A DNA stretch of 64,000 bases from Charina bottae. Lineage: Eukaryota; Chordata; Lepidosauria; Squamata; Charinaidae. The stretch lies in contig JALMGJ010000006.1 of assembly GCA_023362775.1 (NCBI GenBank), positions 55,328,501-55,392,500 of the forward strand, read 5' to 3'. The notes beneath the pieces were generated by a model that saw nothing but the letters and a program-made list of their open reading frames with translations, did no database searches and was not told the DNA's origin. Within the stretch, counting starts at the first letter, position 1, and every line of letters begins with the position of its first letter. Made by a program: the position numbers and the translations under genes. Positions 22,819 through 33,477 of the stretch are shown here, piece by piece.

Positions 22819-23420
22819 GTTTTGACCAGTCATTCATTCATTGGTGATCACTCATAGCCGAGTAAGGTTGTCTTCCAAGGGTAAAATTTTAACAGTGGAT
22901 CCGTAAGTGGCTGTAAAGGCCAATTCTGGATCCGCACAATCTCCCACAATGAGGGCATAGGTTTCCGGGTGGGAGACGGTCATGATGAGGGTTTGCTTGA
23001 CGTGTCTTCCTTTTAGCTCTTTTCTCCCTTTCGCCCTGTACTCGTGCTTCTTCAAAGTCCATAGCGCCTTTAATAAAGGCTGACCTCCAATTGAAACGCT
23101 CATGAGTTAGGGCTTCCCAGTTCTCAATGCTGATATTATATTTTTTAAAATTAGCTTTGAGAGTGTCTTTGAATCTCTTTTGCTGTCCACCAATATTCCG
23201 TTTTCCATTCTTAAGTTGGGAGTAAAGTAGCTGCTTTGGAAGACGATGGTCAGGCATTCGAACAACATGGCCGGTCCAGCGAAGTTGATGTTGCATGATC
23301 ATTGTTTCAATGCTGGTGGTTTTCGCTTCTTCTAATATGCTAACATTAGTCCGCCTATCTTCCCAAGTAATTTGCAGAATTTTTCAGAGGCAGCGTTGTT
23401 GCCACAAGTGGAACCCAGAC
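22819..23420 (-). mobile_element. Non-LTR LINE 3' end of a different clade
   Basis: The minus strand carries a decayed ILQITWED...TNV region (about 23380-23330), then the conserved QLRWTGHVVRMPDHRLPKQL block and a C-terminal zinc finger. The 3' UTR ends in a short (TGAA)n tail (22833-22845). It is 5'-truncated. The clade is uncertain: this C-terminal module occurs in several endonuclease-bearing LINE groups. It is not BovB, L1 or CR1. Confidence 0.7.
22889..23302 (-). pseudogene. LINE C-terminal module with C2H2 zinc finger
   Basis: A 137-residue open frame starting at an internal Met. Residues 5-25 hold the LRWTGHVVRM...RLPKQLLY motif. The middle is basic (GKRNIGGQQKRFKDTLK). The end is CPHCGRLCGSRIGLYSHLRI-H, a CxxC...HxxxH zinc-finger pattern likely used in nucleic-acid binding. 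The polymerase domain is missing, so this is a fragment. That the frame stays open over 137 codons suggests it is not very old. Extra coding similarity upstream (to about 23420) contains stops. Confidence 0.7.
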
Positions 23421-23531
23421 TCAGTTTCACTCCAAGCATGCTCACATTATTCTATGCAAACTAGGATTCTAGCCTAGAGACTTGCAAGCCAGCATACTGT
23501 TGCCCACAATCCACCAGCTAGGAGGCATATT

Positions 23532-23786
23532 TTTTAAATTTATTATTTTATTTATTTTCTATCCCGCCTTTATTATTTTTATAAATAACTCAAGGTGGCG
23601 AACATAGCTAATACTCCTTCCTCCTCCTAGTTTCCCCACAACAGTAACCCTGTAAGGTGAGTTGGGCTGAGAGAGAGTGACTGGCCCAAGTTCACCCAGC
23701 TGGCTTTCATGCCTCAGGCGGGACTAGAACTCACAGACTCCTGGTTTCTGGCCCAGCACCTTAACCACTAGACCAAACTGGCTCTC
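23532..23786 (-). mobile_element. CORE-SINE (MIR-like), LINE-tail subtype
   Basis: Antisense copy. The head (agccagtttggtctag...) is at the high-coordinate end, the CORE/MIR body ttgggccagtcactctctct complement is at about 23670-23700, and the tail ccttgagttatttat...ggcgggatagaaaataaa lies at 23532-23600. It shares its head with the 16608 subtype but has a different tail, matching the copy at 53583. Confidence 0.85.
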
Positions 23787-25169
23787 AGTGTACTGCCATA
23801 TTCAAGTTGTGGCAATTTTTATTTGTTTGCCAGTGAGTGTCAGTAGAAGGCCCCTTCAGATCAATTTGTTCAATGTGGCAAGATTTCATGTTCTCTTCCC
23901 ACCTTTAGCCCTCATGTGAGACAACTGAATGCTAGCATTGGGGTAATATTAAAAGCAGATACAGATACAATTTATGAATATGGCTGATTTGATCTTGAAT
24001 ACTCCTGTGACTGTATGCTGTCTATCCATAAGGTCAAGGGAGGCTCAAGAATTTTATTACTTGTTAGTTAATATTTTCATTATTATTTTTAGACAGAAAA
24101 TTATCTGTTTGTGAAATTATTAATCATGATAGAAGTCCAAGCAGTGGGAGGGTCACAGAGGAGTCAGATTTATAATTAAGGATGCAATCCAGCAAGCATA
24201 AGCACAGTTAAATCATAGTCAAATCATATATGCCTTAAATCTTCTTTGCTGAGATCAGTGGAACTTAAAAGTATTTAACTGCGATAAATCCTAAGCCAAT
24301 ATATTTTATATAGGAATGACATACTTGAAATTCTTAATATTATAAAAGACCTGGCATGCAAACAATATTAAGTTTTTACTGATGGCACATGACAGTCAAA
24401 TTAACACTGTTAGCTGAGCAAGGTTATATTGACTTCACAACTTTCTCTGTAAAACAATATTTTTCTGACTCCTGCCACAAAATCTAGAATAATAATTAAT
24501 TAATTAATTAATTAATTAATTTCCAGTCTGTAGTAACTGCAGAGTGTTGCAGATTAAAGTATTTGAAAACAAAATAAAAGGGAAAAAGATAAGAAAGAAA
24601 GTAGTGGGGAATAGATCCAGTTTCTAGATTGCTAATTTGGCCCTTTCTCTACATAATATTTCATCACATTCACTCATGACAATGATCTATTATGAGGCCA
24701 AAGTAGTATCACTGGCAGACATGGTTAATATTTCAGCATTGCCTGCAATAAAATATGACAGTTTTTCTTGTTACATTGCTCTTTATCTTTCATCTTCTTT
24801 GCTGACATTTATTAAAATTCCAATTTATCTGAGAAGCAAGCACTGAAATTGTCTTGTAAGATCACACTGATGTATTTCCAAATGAAAAATTCTCTGATGT
24901 AATCACCATGCTTAATTTGCTCACATTTACTAGCAGGATGTAGGGATGGTGTCCGGTCAACATCATGACACTTCTGCATACTGTGTGTGCGCTTAGTGGG
25001 AGTGGGCAGATTGTAATACACTTCTCAGTGGTATATCATTTCACCTTGATGAAGTACTGGTGGGGCCAGTGTACCTCACAAACAGAAGTTTCTGAGCATG
25101 TGCAGAAGCCAGTGTTCTTCAGAAAAGTAAACAGCCAATCTACTGATTAGAAGAAAGCTACCGCTTCAC
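23787..25169. other. Unannotated DNA with (AATT)n
   Basis: The only clear feature is an (AATT)n run at 24493-24521. No coding sequence is recognised. Confidence 0.45.
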
Positions 25170-25182
25170 TTGGCAAAGGTAG

Positions 25183-25286
25183 TCTGTAGCTTAACTGTCT
25201 TAAATGTCAACTGGATTTCTATTTTCTCAGTGGAAACGTTTCGCTCCTTATCCAAGGAGCTTCTTCAGTCTGAGCCTATAGACATA
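25183..25286 (-). mobile_element. 104-bp micro-insertion with TSD and hammerhead-like motif
   Basis: The perfect 13-bp direct repeat ttggcaaaggtag flanks this 104-bp segment (25170-25182 and 25287-25299), so it is a discrete insertion. On the minus strand it contains a hammerhead-ribozyme-like fold beginning about 12 nt from its 5' end. Penelope-like elements are known to carry small hammerhead variants in their terminal repeats, so a severely truncated Penelope-like element is the best guess. No protein remnant is present. Confidence 0.7.
25226..25274 (-). ncRNA. Hammerhead-ribozyme-like motif without stem III
   Basis: Read on the minus strand: CUCAG pairs with CUGAG (stem I, 5 bp, with an internal loop). 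Then the core CUGAAGA, one extra A, stem II GCUCCUU/AAGGAGC (7 bp, GGAU loop), then GAAAC and GUU. The conserved hammerhead core CUGANGA...GAAA...UH is complete. Stem III is missing, but AAACGUUU is self-complementary and could form stem III between two molecules. Self-cleavage is predicted, not shown. Confidence 0.65.
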
Positions 25287-25299
25287 TTGGCAAAGGTAG

Positions 25300-26251
25300 C
25301 TTCTCTTGAAACTCAGTCAAAGCTCACTATCTCTTCAAAGATCTGCCCAGGTTAGTGGAAGAACAGAGAGAGAGAGAGAAAAAGTTGTGCACAATAGAAG
25401 ACACTGTCCTTGGAGAAGGTTGATGAAATGTTAAGAGCAATTCCCCTTTCTCTATTGTTTACAGTGGATTTCCGATTACAGGACCATTTTAGGCTCTGCA
25501 GTGTAAATCCTTTGCCCTAAAGAGTTTACTTCCTTTAATCCTTGTTAATCCTTTGCTTGTTCTTTACAAAAATAGAAGGTACATTCATGGAATTCATTTT
25601 GTATGACCTAAAGCAGTATCTGCTTCTATTTTCTACCACCAATATTAGCTACTCTTGAAATAATTGTTTCTTTAAACTTGTTTCCTTCTGCAATGCACCA
25701 ACCTTGACTCCCACACAGAAATTAACTATTTAATTAATGGGTTCAAATTACCCCTATCTTTTTCTTACTAACTACAAACTAAGGGGCAGAAAATATTGCA
25801 TTTTTAATGAAAAAATATTTCTGGTTGTCTACTGTTCTGAATGGGTAGAAGTGATACCAAGTTTGGAGGTACACACAGTTAAGTAAGTTTATGAGCAGAA
25901 AAGTTCTCAGTGCACCTCCTCCTTCCCTCTCTCCCTCTCTTCCCAAAACACATTTTAAAGTGGAAAATGGAGACTAGGAGCAGATATTATCTTAGAACCC
26001 ATCATTTAGAAGTAATCCTTAGCTTACTGACATTACCATAATGACGGTAGAGATGATCATTCAAAACACTCTGGGTTTTTAAATTCCTTCCTGTGGTGCT
26101 GCCTTAATCAGGCCCCTTCAACTCACAATATGACATCGTTTCTGCAGGTCTATCACTGAGTTTTCATCTCTCAGGCAACAGACCTTGCCAAAAGATTAAA
26201 AGATAGAATAGCAATTCACCCTATGGGACCCAGAGGGAGGGAAGGAGAGAT
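25300..26251. other. Unannotated DNA
   Basis: Nothing recognised except a short GA-rich patch at 25364-25380. Confidence 0.45.
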
Positions 26252-26261
26252 AGATGAAGAA

Positions 26262-26262
26262 A

Positions 26263-26327
<65 letters not shown>

Positions 26328-26360
26328 GAGGGAGGGAGGGAGGGAGGGAGGGAGGGAGGA
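26262..26360. repeat. (GAAA)n(GGGA)n polypurine microsatellite
   Basis: About 16 GAAA units followed by about eight GGGA units, about 99 bp of pure purine on the plus strand. Such mirror-like polypurine tracts can form triplex DNA. Confidence 0.95.
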
Positions 26361-26734
26361 TAGAGAGCACAGTTTCATACCTTTAATCTAATGTAGCATA
26401 AGCTACTCCATTATTTCCTATTTCCAACCACCTGTGGCATATACGGAACTTAGAGAACAGAGGGAGATTCCTCTGAATACAACAGTGCTAACTTTTAGGT
26501 AAGCAAACACAAGTTCTAGCTGTAGAATTCTGATTTCCTTGTGCTGTGTTACAGGCACTATTGCTTTTACACACTATTTACTTTTCTGTCTTTTGTTTTT
26601 AATTTCTGCAACTTCATAGTTCATGTTCCAATATGAATTGATGCAGATTCAAAAATTGTCAAATAGCACAGGCACCCACAAAGCTCAGCGGAACAATGGT
26701 GGAAAAAGTAAAGGGTCTCTCCAAAATGTCAAAA

Positions 26735-26736
<2 letters not shown>

Positions 26737-26822
<86 letters not shown>

Positions 26823-26894
26823 GAAAGGAAGGAAGGAAGGAAGGAAGGAAGGAAGGAAGGAAGGAAGGAAGGAAGGAAGGAAGGAAGGAAGGAA
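26737..26894. repeat. (AAGC)n(AAGG)n compound microsatellite
   Basis: About 21 AAGC units switch sharply at 26821-26826 to about 17 AAGG units. The translated Lys-Gln-Ala-Ser and Lys-Glu-Gly-Arg ORFs are repeat artefacts. Confidence 0.95.
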
Positions 26895-27679
26895 AGACAG
26901 TTACTACTATTTGAGGGAGGGAAAACAGAAGGAGACTGAAGCTACCCACGTGGTAATGTGATTTCTTTACTGCTGATGGAATACTGCAGTATAGCTTCCA
27001 GAAGATCAATAACTGGATAATACTAGTTACCCCTTCTCTGGGATCATTCACACATGTTATACATACACATACACATAAGCATACATACACATACACACAC
27101 ACACCCCTTTTCTTCATGTTTTATTAACATCAAGCTACAATATAGACTTTGTTCCCACAGTATCGGCACCTAAATATCTTAGAAATATGAAGATATTTTG
27201 TTAATTGTGGAATTATCAAATTTGATAGATAAGAGGCTAGCAATATTATCATCTAATATGTATAGACTAAAATATTGTTTTTCAAGGGTGCAGTATTTTG
27301 AATAAAACCTCATATCAGGAAATCAGTTTGTCACCTACATATATATCTGAATAAACCTCATTCAGTGAAGGGTCACCACCAACCTGATAGCTTCATTAAA
27401 TTGAAATCAAGCCCTTCTTATTTGGCCTTAAAGTCACAGACATTCACTTTCTTTCTACAAGTAATGATAACATATCATAAAATCAGGCACACAAAAAAAT
27501 TCAAATAAAAAAGGCATCTCAGCACAATAATACAAAAAGATAATTATTTCCCTGGTATGCATGGTTAATATTTTAGTAATTCAGACTATGCAATGCAGTT
27601 ACATCACTATCTTCACTGATCACTGGGGAAGTTTGTAACACTCAATAACCATTGCAACCACACCACCAGAACCACACAA
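26895..27679. other. Unannotated DNA with a CA-rich patch
   Basis: A short ACATAC/CA-rich run at 27060-27105. Nothing else recognised. Confidence 0.45.
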
Positions 27680-28190
27680 TGAAAGAACAAGAATTTTGGC
27701 ACAAAACCTTCAGGCCTCTGCTAAAAGGCTGAAGATGAAGAGGAATTTCACCTTTCAACACGACAACGACCCAAAGCATACCTCCAAATCAACAAAAGAA
27801 TGGCTTCACCAGAAGATGATCAAAGTTTTGGAATCCAAAACTGAATCCAACAGAAAATCTGTGGGGTGACCTGACGAGGGCTGTGCACAGGAGATGCCCT
27901 CGCAATCTGACAGATTTGGAGCGCTTCTGCAAGGAAGAGTGGGCAAAGATTCCCAAGGCAAGATGTGCCGTGCTGATAGACTCCTACCTGAAAAGACTGA
28001 ATGCTGTCATAAAACCAAAAGGTGCTTCAACAAAGTATTAGTTTAAGGGTGTGCACACTTATGCAACCAGGTTATTCTAGTTTTTTTATTTTTATATTTT
28101 CGCCCTAAAAGTTTTCAGTTTGTTTTTCAATTGAATTGTACAGCTTGTATGTTATATTAAAGGTGGAAAAAATTCTGAAGTGTCACAAAA
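27680..28190 (+). mobile_element. Tc1-type DNA transposon, 3' part
   Basis: Contains the end of a Tc1 transposase gene and then a family-typical 3' sequence (gggtgtgcacacttatgcaa near 28048, then a T-rich stretch). The outer inverted repeat is not present, so both ends are lost. Confidence 0.85.
27690..28041 (+). pseudogene. Tc1 transposase C-terminus, frameshifted
   Basis: The N-terminal half of this fragment reads [18 protein letters not shown] (27755-27808), the second catalytic Asp region of the DDE domain. A small deletion near 27835 removes the usual WPAQSPD-type codons and shifts frame. The rest continues as [17 protein letters not shown] (catalytic Glu region, about 27845-27895) and ends KPKGASTKY at the TAG 28039-28041. 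The DNA-binding domain and first Asp are missing. It is a dead remnant; Tc1 copies are often spread between species, but that cannot be judged here. Confidence 0.88.
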
Positions 28191-30115
28191 TTAAGACAAG
28201 AATTTAAAGCCAATATATTTGTAGGGTACTGCAAATGTTGAAATGGCAAGAGTTAATTCAGGGTGCAATATGCATTCACTCCACTGTCTGTTCAGATGAT
28301 GCACATGAGGGTAGAACTCATCACATGTGCAAGGTATACATTGCAGTTTAAAGTCAGTGAAGAGCCAGATTTAAGAACATCATGACTGTCTGTGGCAAGG
28401 AAGACAACTTTGTAGGTTTGTATATGCAAAAGTATCAGCAGCTAGTAAAATTTAATTGGTTTTATTCAAGACAAAAGACCCAAGGAACAAAAAAACATGA
28501 CAATAAGGAATTATTAAAAGAAGAAAACCAAAGTTTACAGCATGAGCAACGAGTTATGAATGCCCTTTCGGTATCAGGTGGGGGAAAAAATCTACATTAT
28601 TTCATACCTATTTGCAAGGAAAGAATTTTCTCTGTTCAATGCTAAGCACTGTATGTCAGCTTTATCTTCTCTGCTTTGCCTGAATGTCAGGAAATTAATG
28701 GCATACACTCTGAGCATGTGTAGCAGGTCAGAACTCACTTGTTGACTCAAATTAAAGCTGCATAGCCCTGTCTTCTTGGTAAAATGCAAATGCAAATGTA
28801 TTTCATCTATTTCTAACCATAATCCTTTATTAAGAAGATAATATTTCATTCAAAAAAAACAGTGGCTACTCTGGAAGATAATAATGGCATATTGAGCAAG
28901 ATGAGCTTGTCTGCTTTTAACAAAGAAACACATAGATTGCTTTTGCATCATTGTATTCTGCAAAGCCTGTTTCTCACTTGGATTCTCTTAAAGGATGTAT
29001 TATTAAGAAAGCCCCTTATTAGGAAAAGGAATCTCAAGTTGTGGTATTCATTTTCTTGACACTATCTAAAACTTTGGCCAGCTTCCCCCACCCCCACCCC
29101 CAAAAAAACCCCAACAAGACACCCACACAGAGCAGCTAGATTGATGATGTACTTTCTTGAACAACATTTCCCCCCTACAAGGGATTTTCAAAAACAATAT
29201 GTGACCTGGCTGAGGGGTGGGGGAGGCAATGACTGTTGTTTTTTTGGAGGTGGGGAAGATTTGAAAAATACCATCAGAAAGAATCAAGTTTTTTGAAGCA
29301 GTTGAAGTTAGCTCTTTGAATCCAAGCCATGAATTGGAAACAAGCAGTGTTCAAGTAGAAGTCATTAACACTGTAATATGGCAGCCACTGATAAGGCAAT
29401 CCTGTGTATGTTTCCTTAGAATCAAGTCCCATTGACTTTAGTGGAGCATGCTCCTAGATTATTAGGTAAAAGGGTGGTAGTCCAGATTAGATTAATTCTG
29501 TACTCCTGTGTTTGACTTGGCACTTATCACTATGGAACAACAATGTATCTACCAACATTTTCCTCAAAGGATTAAGTATAATAGTTTTGCCTCACCTGAT
29601 ATTTGAGGGGTACAATTTCCAGAGCTACCGGCTGGCTGGGTATTCTATGATTTGCGAAGTCTAGATAACACCAGCCTGGGAAAGTTTATACAACATAGGG
29701 ATCCTAATATTTTTTCTTCTATTGATTAACAAACAAGCCATCTTAGTCACTGCAGTGTAATTCATTTTCAGCAACTATTCCATATGCATGAATTACTACA
29801 ATATACACTTTCTTCCTATCCTTCATTTCCCTTTAGCTCATATCAACTCTTCTAAAATAAAGTTTCCCGTGAAGTATTGTTTCAATATTCATTTGCTGAA
29901 TGTGGTGCTGATCTAAAGTTCATATTTTATTGTTATTAAGAAATCCATCAAATTACCTAATAGAGTTCCGTGTTTAAAAAATAAAAGCCATCTGGCCTCA
30001 TATAAAAGCATGAAAAAGGCAACTATGATTCACCACTCAAATAGAGCTGAGGAAGCACCTCTATCACTCACCTCACTTCCCATGCCCTCACCCCAATCTA
30101 AACTCAAAATGACAT
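28191..30115. other. Mostly unannotated DNA
   Basis: 29393-29470 (gcaatcctgtgtatgtttcc...agtcccattgac) resembles a short interspersed repeat common in reptiles whose family name I am unsure of. No gene recognised; open frames at 28382-29287 lack motifs. Confidence 0.35.
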
Positions 30116-30127
30116 CTCTCACTTGAT

Positions 30128-30295
30128 TGTTTATTCGTTCAGTCGCTTCCGACTCTTCGTGACTTCATGGACCAGCCCACACCAGAGCTTCCTGTCGGCC
30201 GTTGCCATCCCCAGCTCCCCCAAGGTCGAGTCCATCACCTCCAGAATATCATCCATCCATCTTGCCCTTGGTCGGCCCCTCTTCCTTTTGCCTTC
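30128..30295 (-). mobile_element. Short BovB 3' fragment (lineage A) with TSD
   Basis: A 168-bp antisense piece of the BovB 3' end, flanked by the 12-bp repeat ctctcacttgat at 30116-30127 and 30296-30307. Its sequence (ttgcccttggtcggcccctc and catccccagctcccc) matches the copy at 11955-15178 rather than lineage B. It codes only for the last approximately 50 residues. Confidence 0.93.
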
Positions 30296-30307
30296 CTCTC
30301 ACTTGAT

Positions 30308-31053
30308 ATGATGCTATTTTATGATGATGCTTCCTCAGTTAATTACTTTCTCCATTAATATTGTGCTATGTTATGCTAACACTGAAATTATGATGCCCGT
30401 CAGGTCTGCACTACTCAATCAGTTTTGCCCAAGATGATGCAGCAGTTACTGCCTTTAGCTTTACATTCTTTTTTTCCCCCTCCCAACAGTCAGGGGAAAT
30501 ACAGAAGAACAAAAGTCTCCCGCAAACTCCTCCCTTGATATTTAACCTCAAGTAGAGGGAAAAAATTGTCTTTTTGTTGTGGTTTTATGATTTAAAAGAA
30601 TTTGGATCAGAAGATATTTTCTGCTAGCTGGAGACAAGAATTTGGATCACGAGAAACTGTGGTGCCAGCAAGTCTGTTTTTCCAAAGCATTCTATTTATT
30701 TTTCTTAAGTATCTCCGGGTTCAGAGGTCAGTCCTTTGTCTGTTTTCAGACTTATAGGTGTAGTTACCATGGTGATTAATTGTCCTGACCTATATGTAAA
30801 AAGGTATATATTAGCATACCTTTGTTTTGTAAAACCTGCCTTTCTTTGCCTTTTGTTCTCTGCTCTGCTGTTCTTTTGCCTCTGTAAATTATGCTGAGGC
30901 TATCTCCCTCTGTGAGGAGAAAAATTTTGTAGTTATGTTTTATATTAATATATATAATGTTTGCTGAAAAAGTCTTTGTGTTTTTATTTGATCTCTCAAT
31001 TGCAAAACATTTCTGGAACAAGCAAAACACTAACATTTTTTCAGAATTTTGGC
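30308..31053. other. Unannotated DNA
   Basis: Nothing recognised. Confidence 0.45.
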
Positions 31054-31069
31054 TAGCCAGGTCCCATAG

Positions 31070-31399
31070 GTAAAGGTAAAGGTTCCCCCCTCACATTTGT
31101 GCAGTCGTGTCTGACTCTAGGGGCCGGTGCTCATCTCCGTTTGTTAGCCGAAGAGCCAGCGTTGTCCGAAGACGCTTCCACGGTCATGTGGCTGGCATGA
31201 CACACGCAGAACGCTGTTACCTACCCACCGAAGTGGTACCTATTCACATTTGCATGCTTTCGAATTGCTAGGTTGGCAAGAGCTGGGGTGAGTGCGGGAG
31301 CTCACTCCGTCACACGGGGCTAGGGATTCGAACCTCCGAACTTGCAATCTTCCGATCGACAAGCCTGGGGTCTTACCTGCTGAGCCACCACGCCCCCTA
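31070..31399 (-). mobile_element. Sauria SINE with 16-bp TSD
   Basis: Antisense, full length. The B box complement ggattcgaacc is at 31324-31334, the head ends at the high-coordinate side (gctgagccaccacgccccc), and the tail ggtaaaggtaaaggttcc is at the low side. The perfect TSD tagccaggtcccatag is at 31054-31069 and 31400-31415. Confidence 0.95.
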
Positions 31400-31504
31400 T
31401 AGCCAGGTCCCATAGATTTACTATATTAGAGATAACCAGGTTTGGTGTATTGGTCAATTATGGTGCACTCTTATCTCATGGAAATTTCTAAAAGCTTGCA
31501 TTGT

Positions 31505-31890
31505 TACCAATGCTCAGTACACCTAGAGTCACAGAAACAGAGTTGGAAGAGGCCATGTAGGACATTAAAAATTACCTTATGCTCAGTCCAGGGATCCACA
31601 TTAAACCATCTTTCATAGATGGCTAGCCAGCTTCTGCTGGAATATATCCAGTGAAGGGAAACTCACCATATTCCTTGGTCATTGGATCTATTATCAGTCT
31701 GCTGCTATTATTAAAAAGCTTTTCCTAAAATTTAACCAGACTTACCTCCCTGTAACTTAAGATCATTATTCCATGTCCCACACTCTGGAATGATAGAGAA
31801 CAGGTCTTAACTTCCTTTGGGGGTCACATGCCTTCAGGTATTTGAAAGTTTCTGTTCTATTCACCTTCGGCCATCTTTTCTCAAGACCAA
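31505..31890 (-). mobile_element. CR1 LINE 3' portion
   Basis: Antisense CR1. Its 3' terminus is at the low side (agagtcacagaaacagagtt, then ggaagaggcc), followed by the complement of the C-terminal coding region and features such as gatcattattccatgtccc, ggtatttgaaagtttctgtt and catcttttctcaagacc. Stops and indels are frequent, so it is old. Confidence 0.75.
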
Positions 31891-31899
31891 TCATAACTA

Positions 31900-32980
31900 G
31901 ATCTTATAATTACCAGGCAAAGGCCAGTTAGCTGCTAATTATAGGAGTTATAGAACAAAACATCTGGAGCACAGCTGGTTGGGGAAAGCTTATCTGTGCC
32001 ATCATAGAAATACCTTGGAGATTTCCACACCAAAGAACAATAAGTGTTGATTGACTGACTGTAATTTTAATATGATTTAGCAGTGAGTGTTCTGTTCCCT
32101 AGTTCCATACTAAGAAATCAGCCTTAGGCTATATTATAATATGATTTAGTGAACAAAGATGCCACTGAGAATATAGATGCTATTGTGAAATCAAAGCAAT
32201 TCTGGCTTACAACCATTATCTAACATTAATGTTGAGAGAGTTATTCTCTCTATTCATCAAAAACAAACCCACCTGTACTGGGGTCGACAGGCACAAATGT
32301 ATGAATGGATCATTTCTGCTGTTCTACAGAATTCATTCTATTATCTCCAGAGACGTCTCAGAAACTGAATGAAGTATTTTTGGCTGACATTTACCCTTAA
32401 TGACAGACCATTAACAACACAAGCAATCCTGACAATGAACAAAAACTGTATCCTATAGTCTATAAACATTGCCACACTCTGCGATAACCATATTTATATC
32501 TGAATAGCTGTAAATAGTTACTAGCTGTCATATAGCTGGTAATTAAGGTTCAAGTTATCTTTAAGTATTAATACAGGTCTATGGTATAGGGCTACCAGTA
32601 TAAACCAGCTTAAGCTTGTCAAACCATAAATAAATCAGATGCATACACTGTAACAAGCAACATGGGCATAGTTATCACAAATAGATATATGCATATGGTA
32701 ACTCTATATGCTAATAGGCATTTAGATAAAGAGATACCAAAAGATATGCGAAAGAATGTAATGATATTTACTGGAACAATTTTAGATCATGGGAGTTGCT
32801 GATCAAGGCTGAAAGAAATTAGCGGTATAATAAAATATTACAGTATGATAATATATTACAATATGATAACATATTACTCTATCACCAAATGTATTATTAA
32901 GACCAGGCTGGGAGAAGGGGGAGGGTCCTCACTCAGAAATGTGCTCACCTGGTTCCAAGTTTGGCACAAGCCATGGATCC
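31900..32980. other. Unannotated DNA
   Basis: Nothing recognised; strongly AT-rich. Confidence 0.4.
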
Positions 32981-33274
32981 TGGTAAGGGCAGGGGTAACT
33001 GTTGTCATTCACAAGACTCTGTTGGCAAAAGTTGATTGTCCTGATTGCTGGGTTGGCAGTGGAGTCTCCCAATTAGTAGTTCTGGGAGATTTTGAGCTGC
33101 CTTCCATTGGTGAGGGATCTGGAGTAGCCCAGTTCATGGCTACCATGACAACCATGCAGCTGATCCAACTTACCAAGGGCTAAACACATATGAAGGGTCA
33201 TACAGTAAATGCAATCTTTGTTTGGGACAGATGCAACATGATCTGAAAGTGGCCCCTTGTTGTGGACAGATTAG

Positions 33275-33477
33275 GAGCTATTAACTCAGTCAATCAACCA
33301 AGCAGCAAACAACAGCCCAATCAAGGAACTCCTAAGGAGAGAACACCCCCACCAACACAAGCAGGACAAGCCATGGTATATAAACAGAGCAAGTCCCACT
33401 CCCTTTTCGCACTGAAGATGTTGCCTAGTCTGGCAATGAAACGTCTGCAAGAAAACAACAAGGCTCAGAGAGCACCA
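33275..33477 (+). mobile_element. 203-bp insertion with TSD and hammerhead-like motif
   Basis: Inserted into the L2 above and flanked by the 11-bp repeat ggacagattag (33264-33274 and 33478-33488). It contains a tataaac stretch (33378) and, near its 3' end, a hammerhead-like fold followed by tgcaagaaaac and gctcagagagcacc. The sequence resembles terminal repeats of vertebrate Penelope-like elements as I remember them. No protein is encoded, so it is a truncated copy or a non-autonomous unit. Confidence 0.75.
33404..33455 (+). ncRNA. Hammerhead-ribozyme-like motif without stem III
   Basis: UUUUCGCA pairs with UGCAAGAAAA (stem I: GCA/UGC, one mismatch, then four more pairs). The core CUGAAGA is at 33412-33418, then one U and stem II GUUGCC/GGCAAU with loop UAGUCU, GAAAC at 33438-33442 and GUC at 33443-33445. 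The predicted cut is after C33445. As in the motif at 25226-25274, stem III is absent and ACGU is self-complementary, allowing a dimer. Cleavage is an inference. Confidence 0.68.

Noticed and set aside
26623..27117. Open frames of Lys-Gln-Ala-Ser and Lys-Glu-Gly-Arg repeats and their antisense
   Set aside because: They are translations of the AAGC/AAGG microsatellite.
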